Program-made: the position numbers and the translations under genes | Shown here: piece after piece, positions 1 through 9,834 of the stretch | How positions within the stretch are numbered: the first letter of the stretch is position 1 | Layout: each line of letters begins with the position of its first letter | Assembly: GCF_000211815.1 (NCBI RefSeq) | Contig: NZ_GL890823.1 | Span: forward strand, 154,369-218,368 | Source of the DNA: Moorena producens 3L | GTDB lineage: Bacteria > Cyanobacteriota > Cyanobacteriia > Cyanobacteriales > Coleofasciculaceae | Reading direction: 5' to 3' | DNA: 64,000 nucleotides | The notes under the pieces: model-generated | Database searches by the model: none | Told to the model about the DNA's origin: nothing | The model's input: the letters and a program-made list of their open reading frames with translations, nothing else

Positions 1-42
1 TGCCCACTCTACTCCTATCCATTACTTGATTCAGCAACGCCG

Positions 43-1125
43 CTATGTTAGCCCGTAGTAATTCAAGGGATTGTCATGGAGAATTTTGTGAATTGTCTCC
101 TCAGGGAGACGCTCTTTCAGTGCCAGTGCCTCATCGACACTTTCGATAAAGTTCGGATGATCCATGTGAGGGAAATCAGACCCAAACAATAATTTATCTG
201 CTCCGATGTACTGGATTAACTCGGGTATATAGGGTTCTGATGTTTCGACACCAATGAAGCACTGACGGTGGAAATATTCAGAGGGCTTCATCTTGACATT
301 ATCCTTGACTTCATAGACGAGATTTTCATATTTCTCATCCATTCGCCATAGCCAGTAGGGCAGCCAACCACACCCAGCTTCAAACAAACCTACCCTCAAT
401 TGAGGATGACGCTCTAAAACCCCTCCCTCAATCATGGCCAATAGCCCCATCATCATCTCCAGGGGATGGGAGCAGGTATGAAGCGCAAAACGAGAATGAA
501 ACCGATCCGCCCCGGCGGTAGGGAGGCGGCTATGGGTTCCTTCATGAATCGTGACGGCGATGTTGAGACGTTCGCACTCACTCCAAAACGGTTCGTAGGC
601 TGGATCACTTAACAGTTTTCCCTTGACTGGATTGGGACGGATAAAGACCGCTCGCCAACCAAACTCTGCAATTCGCTGCAACTCTGGTACCATGTCTTCG
701 GGGTCATGTTGGCTAATGGCACCCACCCCCCTTAACTTTTGGGGGTCATGACTGCAAAAGTCCTGTAGCCAATTATTATAGGCTCGGACCAGAGCGTCAG
801 CCAGTTTCGAGTCCATGGTGTCAATCGCCCACATAAACAACCCGATTGTTGGGTACAAAAAGGTCACGTCAGACCCCATTTTTTCCATTAGCTCAACGCG
901 GGCTTGGGGATTATAGCCCCCTTTATAGCGATCGGGGTTCTCTTCAAATAAACGCCGACCTTCTGCCACTACGACATCTGGCGTCTTGTACATGATGGAT
1001 TTTCCCTCAAATTGATTGTCTTTAGGTGCTAAGTCTTTAAACTGAGGGTCTAAGTATTTTTCCCAGAGATCGTCGGGCTCTAAGACGTGGCTGTCGGCAT
1101 CAATAATGTCAAAGTTTTTCAGCAT
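43..1125 (-). CDS. barH: Amidohydrolase-2 (ACMSD-type) protein, BarH-like
   Basis: A 360-residue metal-dependent hydrolase/decarboxylase of the amidohydrolase_2 (ACMSD) family. Visible metal-site features are the N-terminal DADSH motif (residues 9-13), a central TIHEG His, and the C-terminal FGSDFPH motif carrying the conserved Asp. The family contains true decarboxylases as well as hydrolases. It is the last gene of the minus-strand biosynthetic operon seen here, 45 bp after the NRPS stop. Barbamide clusters carry an amidohydrolase (BarH) in the same place. Inference: it may act on the released thiazoline/thiazole carboxylate, since no oxidase or decarboxylase domain is present in the NRPS. 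Genes further downstream, if any, lie outside the window. Family assignment is secure; the precise reaction is unknown. Confidence 0.82.
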   Translation of the reverse strand: MLKNFDIIDADSHVLEPDDLWEKYLDPQFKDLAPKDNQFEGKSIMYKTPDVVVAEGRRLFEENPDRYKGGYNPQARVELMEKMGSDVTFLYPTIGLFMWAIDTMDSKLADALVRAYNNWLQDFCSHDPQKLRGVGAISQHDPEDMVPELQRIAEFGWRAVFIRPNPVKGKLLSDPAYEPFWSECERLNIAVTIHEGTHSRLPTAGADRFHSRFALHTCSHPLEMMMGLLAMIEGGVLERHPQLRVGLFEAGCGWLPYWLWRMDEKYENLVYEVKDNVKMKPSEYFHRQCFIGVETSEPYIPELIQYIGADKLLFGSDFPHMDHPNFIESVDEALALKERLPEETIHKILHDNPLNYYGLT

Positions 1126-1170
1126 GAGATATCGTTACCCTTTTTTAATTCATGTACAAACAAAAGATTG

Positions 1171-4100
1171 TCATTTAGATGAAGTCTCAACATCGGTATT
1201 GAGCCCTTTTTCAATATCGGCTTTGATGGTCTCAGCCACAATGACGACTGTGGGCTGATATACCATATATTCGTGATAACCAGGAATGGTATGGACCTCC
1301 ACCTTTGAGGGCGAGATCGCTTGCCAACCCAATGTAGGATCTGTTGTCACTTCCGTTGAGGATACTGCCACTGAACCAGCTTCAGCGTGCAGCAGTGTGA
1401 TCACATCTGGATAGTCAGGGGGAGAGTAACTGCGCATGGCCTTGTGATTGAGCTTCATCAACTGGAGAAGACGCTCAATCTGAGCTGCCCCCAAATCTGG
1501 TGGTACTAGGTTCGCCTGGTGAGCTTGCTCCCAAATCAAGGCAGATTGTTGCTCCGAGGGCAAATCTCGGAGTACTTCCCAATCGAGGGAGAGAGGTCCG
1601 CCAAAGAGCTCAAGCAGCACTTCCACATCTTCTGATAAGACTTGCTCATCAGGCATGTGGGCCGGTGCATAGGTATCCAACAGGCCCAGAAATGCAACCT
1701 GCTCACCTTGGGAGAGCAAATCGTGGGCCATCTGCAAGGCAACCATCCCACCAAAAGACCAACCCATGAGTAGGTAAGGACCTTGGGGTTGGACTTCGCG
1801 GATGGCAGCGAGGTAGACGTTGGCCATCTCTTCCACCGTTGTCAGTGGAGCTTGTCCTTCCTGTTGCCCCAGGGATTGCAATCCATAGAAGGGCTGGTTT
1901 GCACCGAGCAGTTGGGACAGCTCCAGGTAGCAAAAGACCGTCCCACCAGCAGGGTGGACACAGAAGATGGGCGGTTGGTTGCCCTGAGTCTGAATGGGAA
2001 CCAGGGGAGATAGGGTGGGCACCCCCTGCTCCTGCTGCAAGATCACGGCCAGTTGCTCAATGGTTGGGGCCTGAAATAGAGTCGCCAAGGGCAGCGAGCG
2101 CCCAAAGTCCTGCTCGATGCGATTCATTAAGCGCACGGCCAACAGGGAGTGCCCCCCCAAGTCAAAGAAATGACTGCCCACCCCAATGGGTTGAACCTCT
2201 AAAATCTCCTCCCATAGCTTCACCAGTTGCAGCTCTTGGTGATTGCGTGGGGGAATGTAGGTATCAGGGGAGTAATGATCGCTGATTAATTCAGGGGTGG
2301 GCAATCGTTTGCGATCGACCTTACCATTTGCCGTTAGGGGCAGGGCATCGAGGACCATGTAACTCGGCGGGACCATATACTCTGGCAACTGCTGCTGCAA
2401 GTAGTGACGCAGTTCGTCGATGCGCATGTCATCGTGGACGTCTTCTGTGGCAGAGTCAGATGATGATTCTGAGTGAAAGACCACATAGGCGACCAACTGC
2501 TTACTCTGTAGTTCACCCACAGCAGCCACAACGGTTTCCTTAACTGTAGCATGCCCCAGCAGGGTTGCCTCAATCTCACCGAGTTCAATTCGATAACCAC
2601 TGATTTTGACTTGGAAATCCTCCCGACCCAAAAATTCACTGTTGCCGTCGGGTAAGTAGCGGGCCAAATCACCCGTTTTATACAAGCGCTCTCCAGTCTG
2701 GGGATGCAGGATAAAGCTGGCATTCGTTTTTTGCTCATCCCGCCAATAGCCCTGGGCCAGACCAATCCCACCAATGTAGAGCTGACCTGGAACCCAATTA
2801 GGACAAGGGTCCAGATTGTGATTGAGCACATGTAGGCTTTGATTCACTAGAGGTTTGCCGTAGGGAATGCTCTTCCATTCCGGCTCTACGGTAGTGATGG
2901 GATAGTACACAGACCAAATTGAAGCCTCTGTGGCTCCCCCCAGACTGACCACCTGTCCTTGGGGCCATAATGATTGGATTTGGGTCGGTAAATTGAGTGG
3001 AATCCAATCACCACTCAACAGGGCAAGTCGGAGGTCCTCAGTTACTTGGTCTGGGTGCTCAGACAGATATTCCACTAGCATCTGCATCAGGGCTGGGACA
3101 GTGTTCCAGAGGGTGACTTGATGGGTCGTCATTAACTCAACCCAATGGACTGGGTCTTTGGCTGCCTCTGGAGTGGGCATGACTAGGGTGCCCCCCGCTG
3201 CCAGGAGGCCAAAGATATCGTAGACAGACAGGTCAAAGTTGAGGGCAGAGACCGCCAGCATTCGGTCAGTGGGCTGAACGTCAAACCGTTGGTTAATATC
3301 TTGGATGGTGTTAACGGCTCCTCGGTGATCGATCATCACCCCTTTGGGTGTTCCTGTAGAACCGGAGGTAAAGATCACATAGGCTAAATCGCTGCTGCTA
3401 ACGTTTGCCTCCAGGGGAGTGTCTATGATCTCCTGTGGTTGGGAAGCAACCACCAGGCAGTGCAGGTGGTCTGGCAATCCTAAGCTAGCGTTTAGGGCAG
3501 CTTGTGTCACGACCAGTTTGACTTCTCCTTGCTCCAGCAAAGACCATTGACGCTCCTGGGGCAGGGCGGCATCAATGGGGAGATAGGCTGCACCAGCCAT
3601 CAAAATGCCTAAGACAGCAACGATTTGCTCCCAGCCTTTTTCCATGAGCACGGCTACTAGGGTGTTGGGGGTGGCTCCCAATTGCTGAACTTGCTGGCCG
3701 AGCGCCTGAGCTTCGGTGTAGAGTTCATGGTAGGTGAGGGTGCGTTGCGGGGTGATGAGGGCGATCGCCTCTGGTCGCTGCTGAACTTGCTTCACAAACA
3801 AATTATGGAGGGTCTCTTCAGAAACAGGGGCATAGGTTTCATTAACTTGGAGGCGTTGGGTAAGTTGAGAGAGGGGCAGTAGTTGAGGGCAAGTCTGCGC
3901 CCAAGCCACATCGGAGGTTGCGAGCTGTTGCAACCAATGGTAGTAGCTTGTGAACATGTCATTGAGGAACCCCTCTGGGAAGAGGTCTTCGACTACATTC
4001 CAGATTAGGAGTAAGGCACCATTTTGTTCAGCAACAGAATTGTCTAGCCACACTTGAGGGGTTTTAGAGACCATATAAACAGTTTCTCCCAATTGGTCGA

Positions 4101-7100
4101 ATGGCCAAGCGTGCCATTCATTGGACGGCAATCCCTTCTCTGCCGACGTATTCAGCGCCAGCGTACTGGTAAATACAACCCCCATGGGTTGATAACTACC
4201 GCGCTGACGGCGAAGTTCTCGTTGCACCTCAACGCCCCCAACATAGCGGTGGTCTAGGTCTTGCCAAAGTTGTCCCTGGAGACGTTGAGCACGCTGAGCA
4301 AAGGGAGCTGCGTTTTTTTGATTGACCTCTAAGAGTGTCAGGGAAGTGAAGTCTCCCACTAAATCATTGACTTGGGGATGCAAAGGTAGCCGGTTAAAGA
4401 GGGTGAGATTGATCGTGAATTTGGGACTTTTGCTCCAATAGGCTAGGAAATCGGCAAACGCGGCTAACAAGACCCCTGACGGTGTCAAACTGGCTTGTTT
4501 TGCCCTGGCTTGCAATTGCTGCCAATCTGGGGCAGACAGTTCAGCCCGATAACAATTAAATTCAGGTTGCTCTAGTGTGGCAGTTTGCTTGACCAAGGGA
4601 AGTTCTGGTGCAGGGGGGAGTGTCTCTAAGCGATTCCACCAATACTGTTGAGAGCGTCGATATTGGGGCGTGTCTTTGAGACTCAGTTCTGCTAACACAT
4701 AGTCCCGAAATGTGAGGTCTAATTTTGGTAGGAAACTGTCTGGGTTCTGGTATAGCTGCAGCCATTGTTGCCAAACAATGATCATGCTCCAGGCATCAGC
4801 AATTAGGGCATCAAAGCTCCAGTGTAAGCGGTAACGCTGATCCGCTAGGCGAGTCACACGAATCTTAAATAGTGGCCACTCTCCAGCGGGGAACATCTCG
4901 TGGGACAGGCGATAACGAATGGTTTCTAGTTCGGTTGAGACGATTTGTTCTGGTTGACCGCGCAAGTCTAAAACTTCAATCTGATAGGGGTAAACCTGTT
5001 CAAGGACTTGCTGTTCACCATTGGGTAGAATCACCATTCGCAGCATGTCATGATGGTCTATTACTTGCTGCCAAGCCTGACTTAACCGGTCTAAAGCTAA
5101 ATTCTCACAGTCCAGTTCCAGATAACCATGCGTGGTAATATTACCCAAGTCAAAGTGCGAATTGCGGCCGAGCCAATAAGCTTGTTGAATCTCGGTGAGG
5201 GGAAAGGGTTGATAGCGCTGGCTTGGCGCAGGCACAATTGTGGGTAAAAGACCATCAGGCTTTTGCTTTGGTGAATCTTCAACCCTAGGTAATTGGACTA
5301 AGGCTGAGTCTAATTCGGCAATGGTGGGGGATTCCAATAAACGCTGTAAAGTCAGTTCCTTTCCAAGAGCTTGTCTGATCCGAGACACAACTTGGGTAGC
5401 CAGCAAGGAATGTCCACCCGATTCAAAAAAGTTGTCATGTATACCCACCTGTTGGATACTCAACACCTCTGCCCAAATTGCAGCTAAGGCTTTCTCTGTG
5501 CTAGTCTCAGGAGCCACGAACTCGGTTGACCTACTACTGGTATTATCGGGTGCAGGCAATGCCTTGCGGTTTACCTTGCCATTGGGTGTCAATGGCAGTT
5601 GTGGCAAAATCACGTACCTACTCGGCACCATATACTCCGGCAACCGCTCCTCCAGATACTTCCTCCACTGCGGTATTAGTTGTTTGCCTGTTACAGAAGC
5701 CAAGGGATTATTGCCATAACGATGCCAGTTCCCCCCTACCACTGATTGTTGAGTTAGTGGTGTTAATACCATCGCTTCTGGGGCTAAGGAGCTTCGCACA
5801 AATACTGCATCAAAACATCCTTCCGTCTTATGTGACCAACACAACTCTAGTTCATACCCCAAAGAGGCGCTCAGTTGATGTAGCTGTTCTGGTTCGATAC
5901 CATTGACTAGCTTCTGCCGTAACTGTTGTCTCAACTGCTGCACATTCAGTTTTGACTCTACTTGTGAGAGCAACTCTACCGCAGCCATATCTGTTGCCAC
6001 CCGACCATTAGTCAAACTACTAAAGCAGATTGATTCTGGTTGCTGTTGTCCCAGATATACTTCAATGTCTTCCATTGACATACCCACACCATTCTCTACT
6101 GGTGCAACGATTACTGATGTAGGTTTAGCCTGTATGTGCAGTAGCACACTGTAACGGTATTTATTCAGCTCGTTGTGTTCGCTTCCCCTCTGTAAACGGA
6201 TCTGTACATGAGTGATTTCTGGATAGGTGTCTTTGAGGGCGACAAACAACTCTGGTGAGACCAACAACTCTGTCTCCTGTTGCATAAGCCTGTATATGCC
6301 TTGCTTTAGTTGTTGCACAGAGAGTGATGGGGGAGCTTTGTGCAGTTGCACCGAAGTGTGAAATGCCCTCATTAGTGGCAAAGAGCGGATATCCCCTAGG
6401 AAAATCATTCCTCCTGGTTTGACTACCCGGATACTATTAGAGATTACTTGCAACAGATACTCTACACTTGGGAAATACTGGACTATGGAGCTTAGAAGCA
6501 CTACATCAAAGCTGTTATCGGCAATGTCTGCCATCTCTTCTGCTGCTTTCTGAGCTAAGGTGACATGAGCATATTTGTCCGGTTGCTGTGCTATTTGTGT
6601 TTGGATATACTTCAACGACACTTCTGAGATATCGGTGCCGTAATAAGCCCGTGTGTGGGGGGCTATTTTAAATAGCAGCATTCCTGTGCCACAACCTACT
6701 TCCCACACTGAATTGGGTTTGTTGGCTAAGACTTGAGTTACTATATCCTCCGCCCAGTCTCGCATTTGTGCTTCGGGTATGGGTTGCTTGTCGTAGTTGC
6801 TTAAGTAACCAGTAGTGTTGAACAGTGGGTCTGTGACTTCACTTAGTTGAGAGTATATTTGTTGGTTGAATATTTCTTGCCAACTGTTGAGGTGAGTCTC
6901 TGATAGTTCTGGGTTGGAGTTGGTTGCCGTTTCCATTTGAGCCACTATATAGGCACATAGATGTTTGTCTCCTGGTTTGTCTTCTCTGGCTACTACTACT
7001 GTTTGTTTTACCGTGGGATTTTGATTTAGTACCGCTTCAATTTCGGCAGTTTCAATGCGGAATCCTCGTATTTTTACTTGATGGTCGATCCTACCCAAGA

Positions 7101-9834
7101 ATTCGATGTTGCCATCTGGTAAATAACGTGCTAAATCCCCTGTTTTATAAAGCCTCTGTTCTGCTTTGTTACTGAAAGGGTTGGGGATAAACTTCTGAGT
7201 GGTTAAGTCGGGACGGTTGAGGTAGCCACGAGCCAAACCGATACCACCGATATACATTTCAGCAGGAATGCCGATCGGAACTGGTTGTAAATTGTTGTCT
7301 AGAAGGTAGATTTGGGTATTAGCTATGGGGTGACCAATGGGCAGCACTGAGTACTCTGGTGAACATTCTGCCATCGTGGCACAGACTGTTGATTCTGTTG
7401 GTCCGTAGGCATTGACAAATTGTCGCCCCTGTGACCATTGGGATATTACCTCTGCTGGACAGGCTTCTCCTGCTACGACTATAGTCTGGAGGGATGGTAA
7501 TTCCTCTTTTTGCATCACTGCTAGAGCTGACGGAGGCAGGGTAAGGTGGGTGATTTTTTTCTCATTGAGCCACTTACTCAAACTAGCTCCTGGCAACAAA
7601 TTTTCTCGGCTTTCCAGATACAGACTGGCACCGGAACCTAAAGCCATAACTATTTCCCAGATCGAGGCATCGAAGCTTAAAGATGCGAACTGAAGCACTC
7701 GACTATTTGAGCTGACTTTAAAGGCTTGAATCTGAACTTTAAGTAGGTTATGTAGTCCAATATGGGCTACCATTACTCCTTTGGGTTTGCCTGTGGAACC
7801 TGAAGTGTAGATCACATAGGCTAAATTTTCTGCCGTAACTTCACTGGTAACATTTTTAGGATTTTCAGTAACAATTTTTTGCCAATCTCGATCTAAGCAA
7901 ACTACCTTTGCTTCGTATTGAGGCAACAAAGTTAGTAACTGTTGTTGAGTTAGCAACACCGACATTTGGGAGTCGCGAAACATATAGTCTAGACGTTCTT
8001 GGGGATACTTGGGATCTAAAGGTACATAAACTCCTCCTGCTTTGAGAATCCCCAACAATCCCACTATCATTTCTAATGAACGCTCTACACAAACGCCCAC
8101 CAATACCTCTGGACTTACGCCTAAACTTTGTAGATACCGAGCTAATTGATTTGCACGGATATTCAACTCTTGGTAGCTGAGTTTCTCTTCCTTAAAAACC
8201 ACCGCAATAGCATCCGGTGTCTGCTCCACTTGTTCTTCAAACAACTGATGAATACATTTGTCTGTCGGATAATGAGTAGTGGTCTGATTCCATTCAACTA
8301 ATAACTGATGCTGCTCTGCCTGGGTTAACAAAGGCAATGACTCTAACCTTTGTTCAGGATGCGTGACAATCCCTGCTAACAACGTTTGTAAATGACTAGC
8401 CATCTGGGCAATAGTCTGCTCATCAAATAGGTCAGTGTTGTACTTGAAGAACCCAGACAGTTGTGAGTTAATTTCGATAATTTCCAGCACCAGGTCTTCT
8501 AGGCTTTCATATTGATCGAATAGAAATGTTTCAACTTCCATTCCACCCCAATGAACCAAGGTCTTTGTTTCACCCAGGAACAGCTGTTGCGTTTCGGACT
8601 GTAGGAAATTATGGAGTCCAAAGAAGACTTGGAAAATGGGGGAACGGCTGAGATCGCGCTCCGGTTGCAATTTTTCAACTAACAAAGAAAAGGGATAATC
8701 CTGGTGGGCTAATGCATCAATAACCGTCTGACGAACTTGGGTCAAAAACTCTCGAAAACTGAGGCTCCCTGACACCTTAGCTCGCATTACCATCGAGTCA
8801 ACAAAATAACCCACCACTGAGGTAAACTCCGGTCTGGTTCGACCAGAGGTTGGAGAACCCACCAGAATATCTTCTTGCCCTGTATAACGATGCAGTAATA
8901 CTTGAAATGCAGCTAAGAGCGTCATGTAAAGGGTTGCCCCTTCTGCTTGACTCAGAGCTTTGACCTGTGTTACCAAATGCTCAGGTAACTGGAACCGGTA
9001 AACCGCACCATTATTAGTTTGAATTGGAGGATGTGGCCGGTCAGTTGGCAAATTTAACACCGGTAACTCCCCTGCCAGTTGCTGTTGCCAGTAGGTCCAC
9101 AGGCTTTCTCCTTTTGAGCCCTCCACTAATTGCTGTTGCCACTTAACATAATCCTGGTAGGTATGCTGCAGGGACGGCAGATCAACGGCAACACCTGCAC
9201 AGTGGGCTTGATAGAGTTCTGAGAGTTCCTTGACAATTATATTGGCAGATGAACCATCCCAAGCAATGTGATGGATGGTAAGCAACAAAATATGCTCTTG
9301 TTCTGATCTCGTGAACCATCTAACCCGCATCACAGGATCGGTTTGTAGATCAAAGGGATGCCGATGCGCTGCCACAACTTGGGTCTGCAATTCATTCTCA
9401 TCCCAAGTAGATGCGTCAATCTGCACAAAGTCGAGTTGCTCGGAATGCTGTCGAATCGGGGTCTCCCCACATTTAGGGAAAGTGCTACACAGCAATGGAT
9501 GGCGCTTCCTTAACGCCTCAAACGTCTGTTGCCAAGTCGTAACATTGACTTGGGAATATATGCGAGTGGCAAATGAAACATTGTAATTAGGGTTGTCTGG
9601 GAAGAGTTGCCACAGAAACCAGATGCCCTGTTGACCGTAACCAAGAGGGTAAACCTGGAGAACTTCTGGGTGCTCCTGCAAAATTGTGAGAATGTCTCGT
9701 TTGTGTTGCTTGAGCTGGGCTAACACTTGATCTGTTGAGTCAGCATCTGGAGCCTGGAAACAGACTTGCCCCTCTTCAGCCCAAAATTGCCAGCCGCTGA
9801 TGACAAGCTCTTGTAAAAACTCTGATAAGTTCAT
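1171..9834 (-). CDS. barG: Two-module NRPS: C-A(Phe)-NMT-PCP-Cy-A(Cys)-PCP-TE (BarG-like)
   Basis: A 2887-residue NRPS. Domains in order, with approximate residues: TubC-like docking segment 1-55; condensation with HHIAWDG near 190; adenylation 1 with the YTSGSTGKPKG core near 680; inserted N-methyltransferase with VGCGTG near 1048; PCP1 (GGHSLL) near 1475; heterocyclisation domain with the DxxxxD form (FDALIAD) near 1676; adenylation 2 (FTSGSTGTPKG) near 2160; PCP2 near 2560; thioesterase with GWSFGG near 2695 and a GYHEY His near the end. Specificity codes read by eye against GrsA are D-A-W-T-V-A-A-V-C (Phe) and D-L-Y-N-L-S-L-I-W (Cys). It should therefore add N-methyl-Phe, then Cys, and cyclise the latter to thiazoline before release. 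No oxidase domain is visible. Its ATG overlaps the stop of the preceding gene by 4 bp (ATGA), implying translational coupling. Confidence 0.95.
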   Translation of the reverse strand: MNLSEFLQELVISGWQFWAEEGQVCFQAPDADSTDQVLAQLKQHKRDILTILQEHPEVLQVYPLGYGQQGIWFLWQLFPDNPNYNVSFATRIYSQVNVTTWQQTFEALRKRHPLLCSTFPKCGETPIRQHSEQLDFVQIDASTWDENELQTQVVAAHRHPFDLQTDPVMRVRWFTRSEQEHILLLTIHHIAWDGSSANIIVKELSELYQAHCAGVAVDLPSLQHTYQDYVKWQQQLVEGSKGESLWTYWQQQLAGELPVLNLPTDRPHPPIQTNNGAVYRFQLPEHLVTQVKALSQAEGATLYMTLLAAFQVLLHRYTGQEDILVGSPTSGRTRPEFTSVVGYFVDSMVMRAKVSGSLSFREFLTQVRQTVIDALAHQDYPFSLLVEKLQPERDLSRSPIFQVFFGLHNFLQSETQQLFLGETKTLVHWGGMEVETFLFDQYESLEDLVLEIIEINSQLSGFFKYNTDLFDEQTIAQMASHLQTLLAGIVTHPEQRLESLPLLTQAEQHQLLVEWNQTTTHYPTDKCIHQLFEEQVEQTPDAIAVVFKEEKLSYQELNIRANQLARYLQSLGVSPEVLVGVCVERSLEMIVGLLGILKAGGVYVPLDPKYPQERLDYMFRDSQMSVLLTQQQLLTLLPQYEAKVVCLDRDWQKIVTENPKNVTSEVTAENLAYVIYTSGSTGKPKGVMVAHIGLHNLLKVQIQAFKVSSNSRVLQFASLSFDASIWEIVMALGSGASLYLESRENLLPGASLSKWLNEKKITHLTLPPSALAVMQKEELPSLQTIVVAGEACPAEVISQWSQGRQFVNAYGPTESTVCATMAECSPEYSVLPIGHPIANTQIYLLDNNLQPVPIGIPAEMYIGGIGLARGYLNRPDLTTQKFIPNPFSNKAEQRLYKTGDLARYLPDGNIEFLGRIDHQVKIRGFRIETAEIEAVLNQNPTVKQTVVVAREDKPGDKHLCAYIVAQMETATNSNPELSETHLNSWQEIFNQQIYSQLSEVTDPLFNTTGYLSNYDKQPIPEAQMRDWAEDIVTQVLANKPNSVWEVGCGTGMLLFKIAPHTRAYYGTDISEVSLKYIQTQIAQQPDKYAHVTLAQKAAEEMADIADNSFDVVLLSSIVQYFPSVEYLLQVISNSIRVVKPGGMIFLGDIRSLPLMRAFHTSVQLHKAPPSLSVQQLKQGIYRLMQQETELLVSPELFVALKDTYPEITHVQIRLQRGSEHNELNKYRYSVLLHIQAKPTSVIVAPVENGVGMSMEDIEVYLGQQQPESICFSSLTNGRVATDMAAVELLSQVESKLNVQQLRQQLRQKLVNGIEPEQLHQLSASLGYELELCWSHKTEGCFDAVFVRSSLAPEAMVLTPLTQQSVVGGNWHRYGNNPLASVTGKQLIPQWRKYLEERLPEYMVPSRYVILPQLPLTPNGKVNRKALPAPDNTSSRSTEFVAPETSTEKALAAIWAEVLSIQQVGIHDNFFESGGHSLLATQVVSRIRQALGKELTLQRLLESPTIAELDSALVQLPRVEDSPKQKPDGLLPTIVPAPSQRYQPFPLTEIQQAYWLGRNSHFDLGNITTHGYLELDCENLALDRLSQAWQQVIDHHDMLRMVILPNGEQQVLEQVYPYQIEVLDLRGQPEQIVSTELETIRYRLSHEMFPAGEWPLFKIRVTRLADQRYRLHWSFDALIADAWSMIIVWQQWLQLYQNPDSFLPKLDLTFRDYVLAELSLKDTPQYRRSQQYWWNRLETLPPAPELPLVKQTATLEQPEFNCYRAELSAPDWQQLQARAKQASLTPSGVLLAAFADFLAYWSKSPKFTINLTLFNRLPLHPQVNDLVGDFTSLTLLEVNQKNAAPFAQRAQRLQGQLWQDLDHRYVGGVEVQRELRRQRGSYQPMGVVFTSTLALNTSAEKGLPSNEWHAWPFDQLGETVYMVSKTPQVWLDNSVAEQNGALLLIWNVVEDLFPEGFLNDMFTSYYHWLQQLATSDVAWAQTCPQLLPLSQLTQRLQVNETYAPVSEETLHNLFVKQVQQRPEAIALITPQRTLTYHELYTEAQALGQQVQQLGATPNTLVAVLMEKGWEQIVAVLGILMAGAAYLPIDAALPQERQWSLLEQGEVKLVVTQAALNASLGLPDHLHCLVVASQPQEIIDTPLEANVSSSDLAYVIFTSGSTGTPKGVMIDHRGAVNTIQDINQRFDVQPTDRMLAVSALNFDLSVYDIFGLLAAGGTLVMPTPEAAKDPVHWVELMTTHQVTLWNTVPALMQMLVEYLSEHPDQVTEDLRLALLSGDWIPLNLPTQIQSLWPQGQVVSLGGATEASIWSVYYPITTVEPEWKSIPYGKPLVNQSLHVLNHNLDPCPNWVPGQLYIGGIGLAQGYWRDEQKTNASFILHPQTGERLYKTGDLARYLPDGNSEFLGREDFQVKISGYRIELGEIEATLLGHATVKETVVAAVGELQSKQLVAYVVFHSESSSDSATEDVHDDMRIDELRHYLQQQLPEYMVPPSYMVLDALPLTANGKVDRKRLPTPELISDHYSPDTYIPPRNHQELQLVKLWEEILEVQPIGVGSHFFDLGGHSLLAVRLMNRIEQDFGRSLPLATLFQAPTIEQLAVILQQEQGVPTLSPLVPIQTQGNQPPIFCVHPAGGTVFCYLELSQLLGANQPFYGLQSLGQQEGQAPLTTVEEMANVYLAAIREVQPQGPYLLMGWSFGGMVALQMAHDLLSQGEQVAFLGLLDTYAPAHMPDEQVLSEDVEVLLELFGGPLSLDWEVLRDLPSEQQSALIWEQAHQANLVPPDLGAAQIERLLQLMKLNHKAMRSYSPPDYPDVITLLHAEAGSVAVSSTEVTTDPTLGWQAISPSKVEVHTIPGYHEYMVYQPTVVIVAETIKADIEKGLNTDVETSSK

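Noticed and set aside
1500..9586. Many plus- and minus-strand frames of 60-165 residues inside the NRPS gene
   Set aside because: They are shadows of the long, well-conserved NRPS frame, without ribosome sites or recognisable domains.
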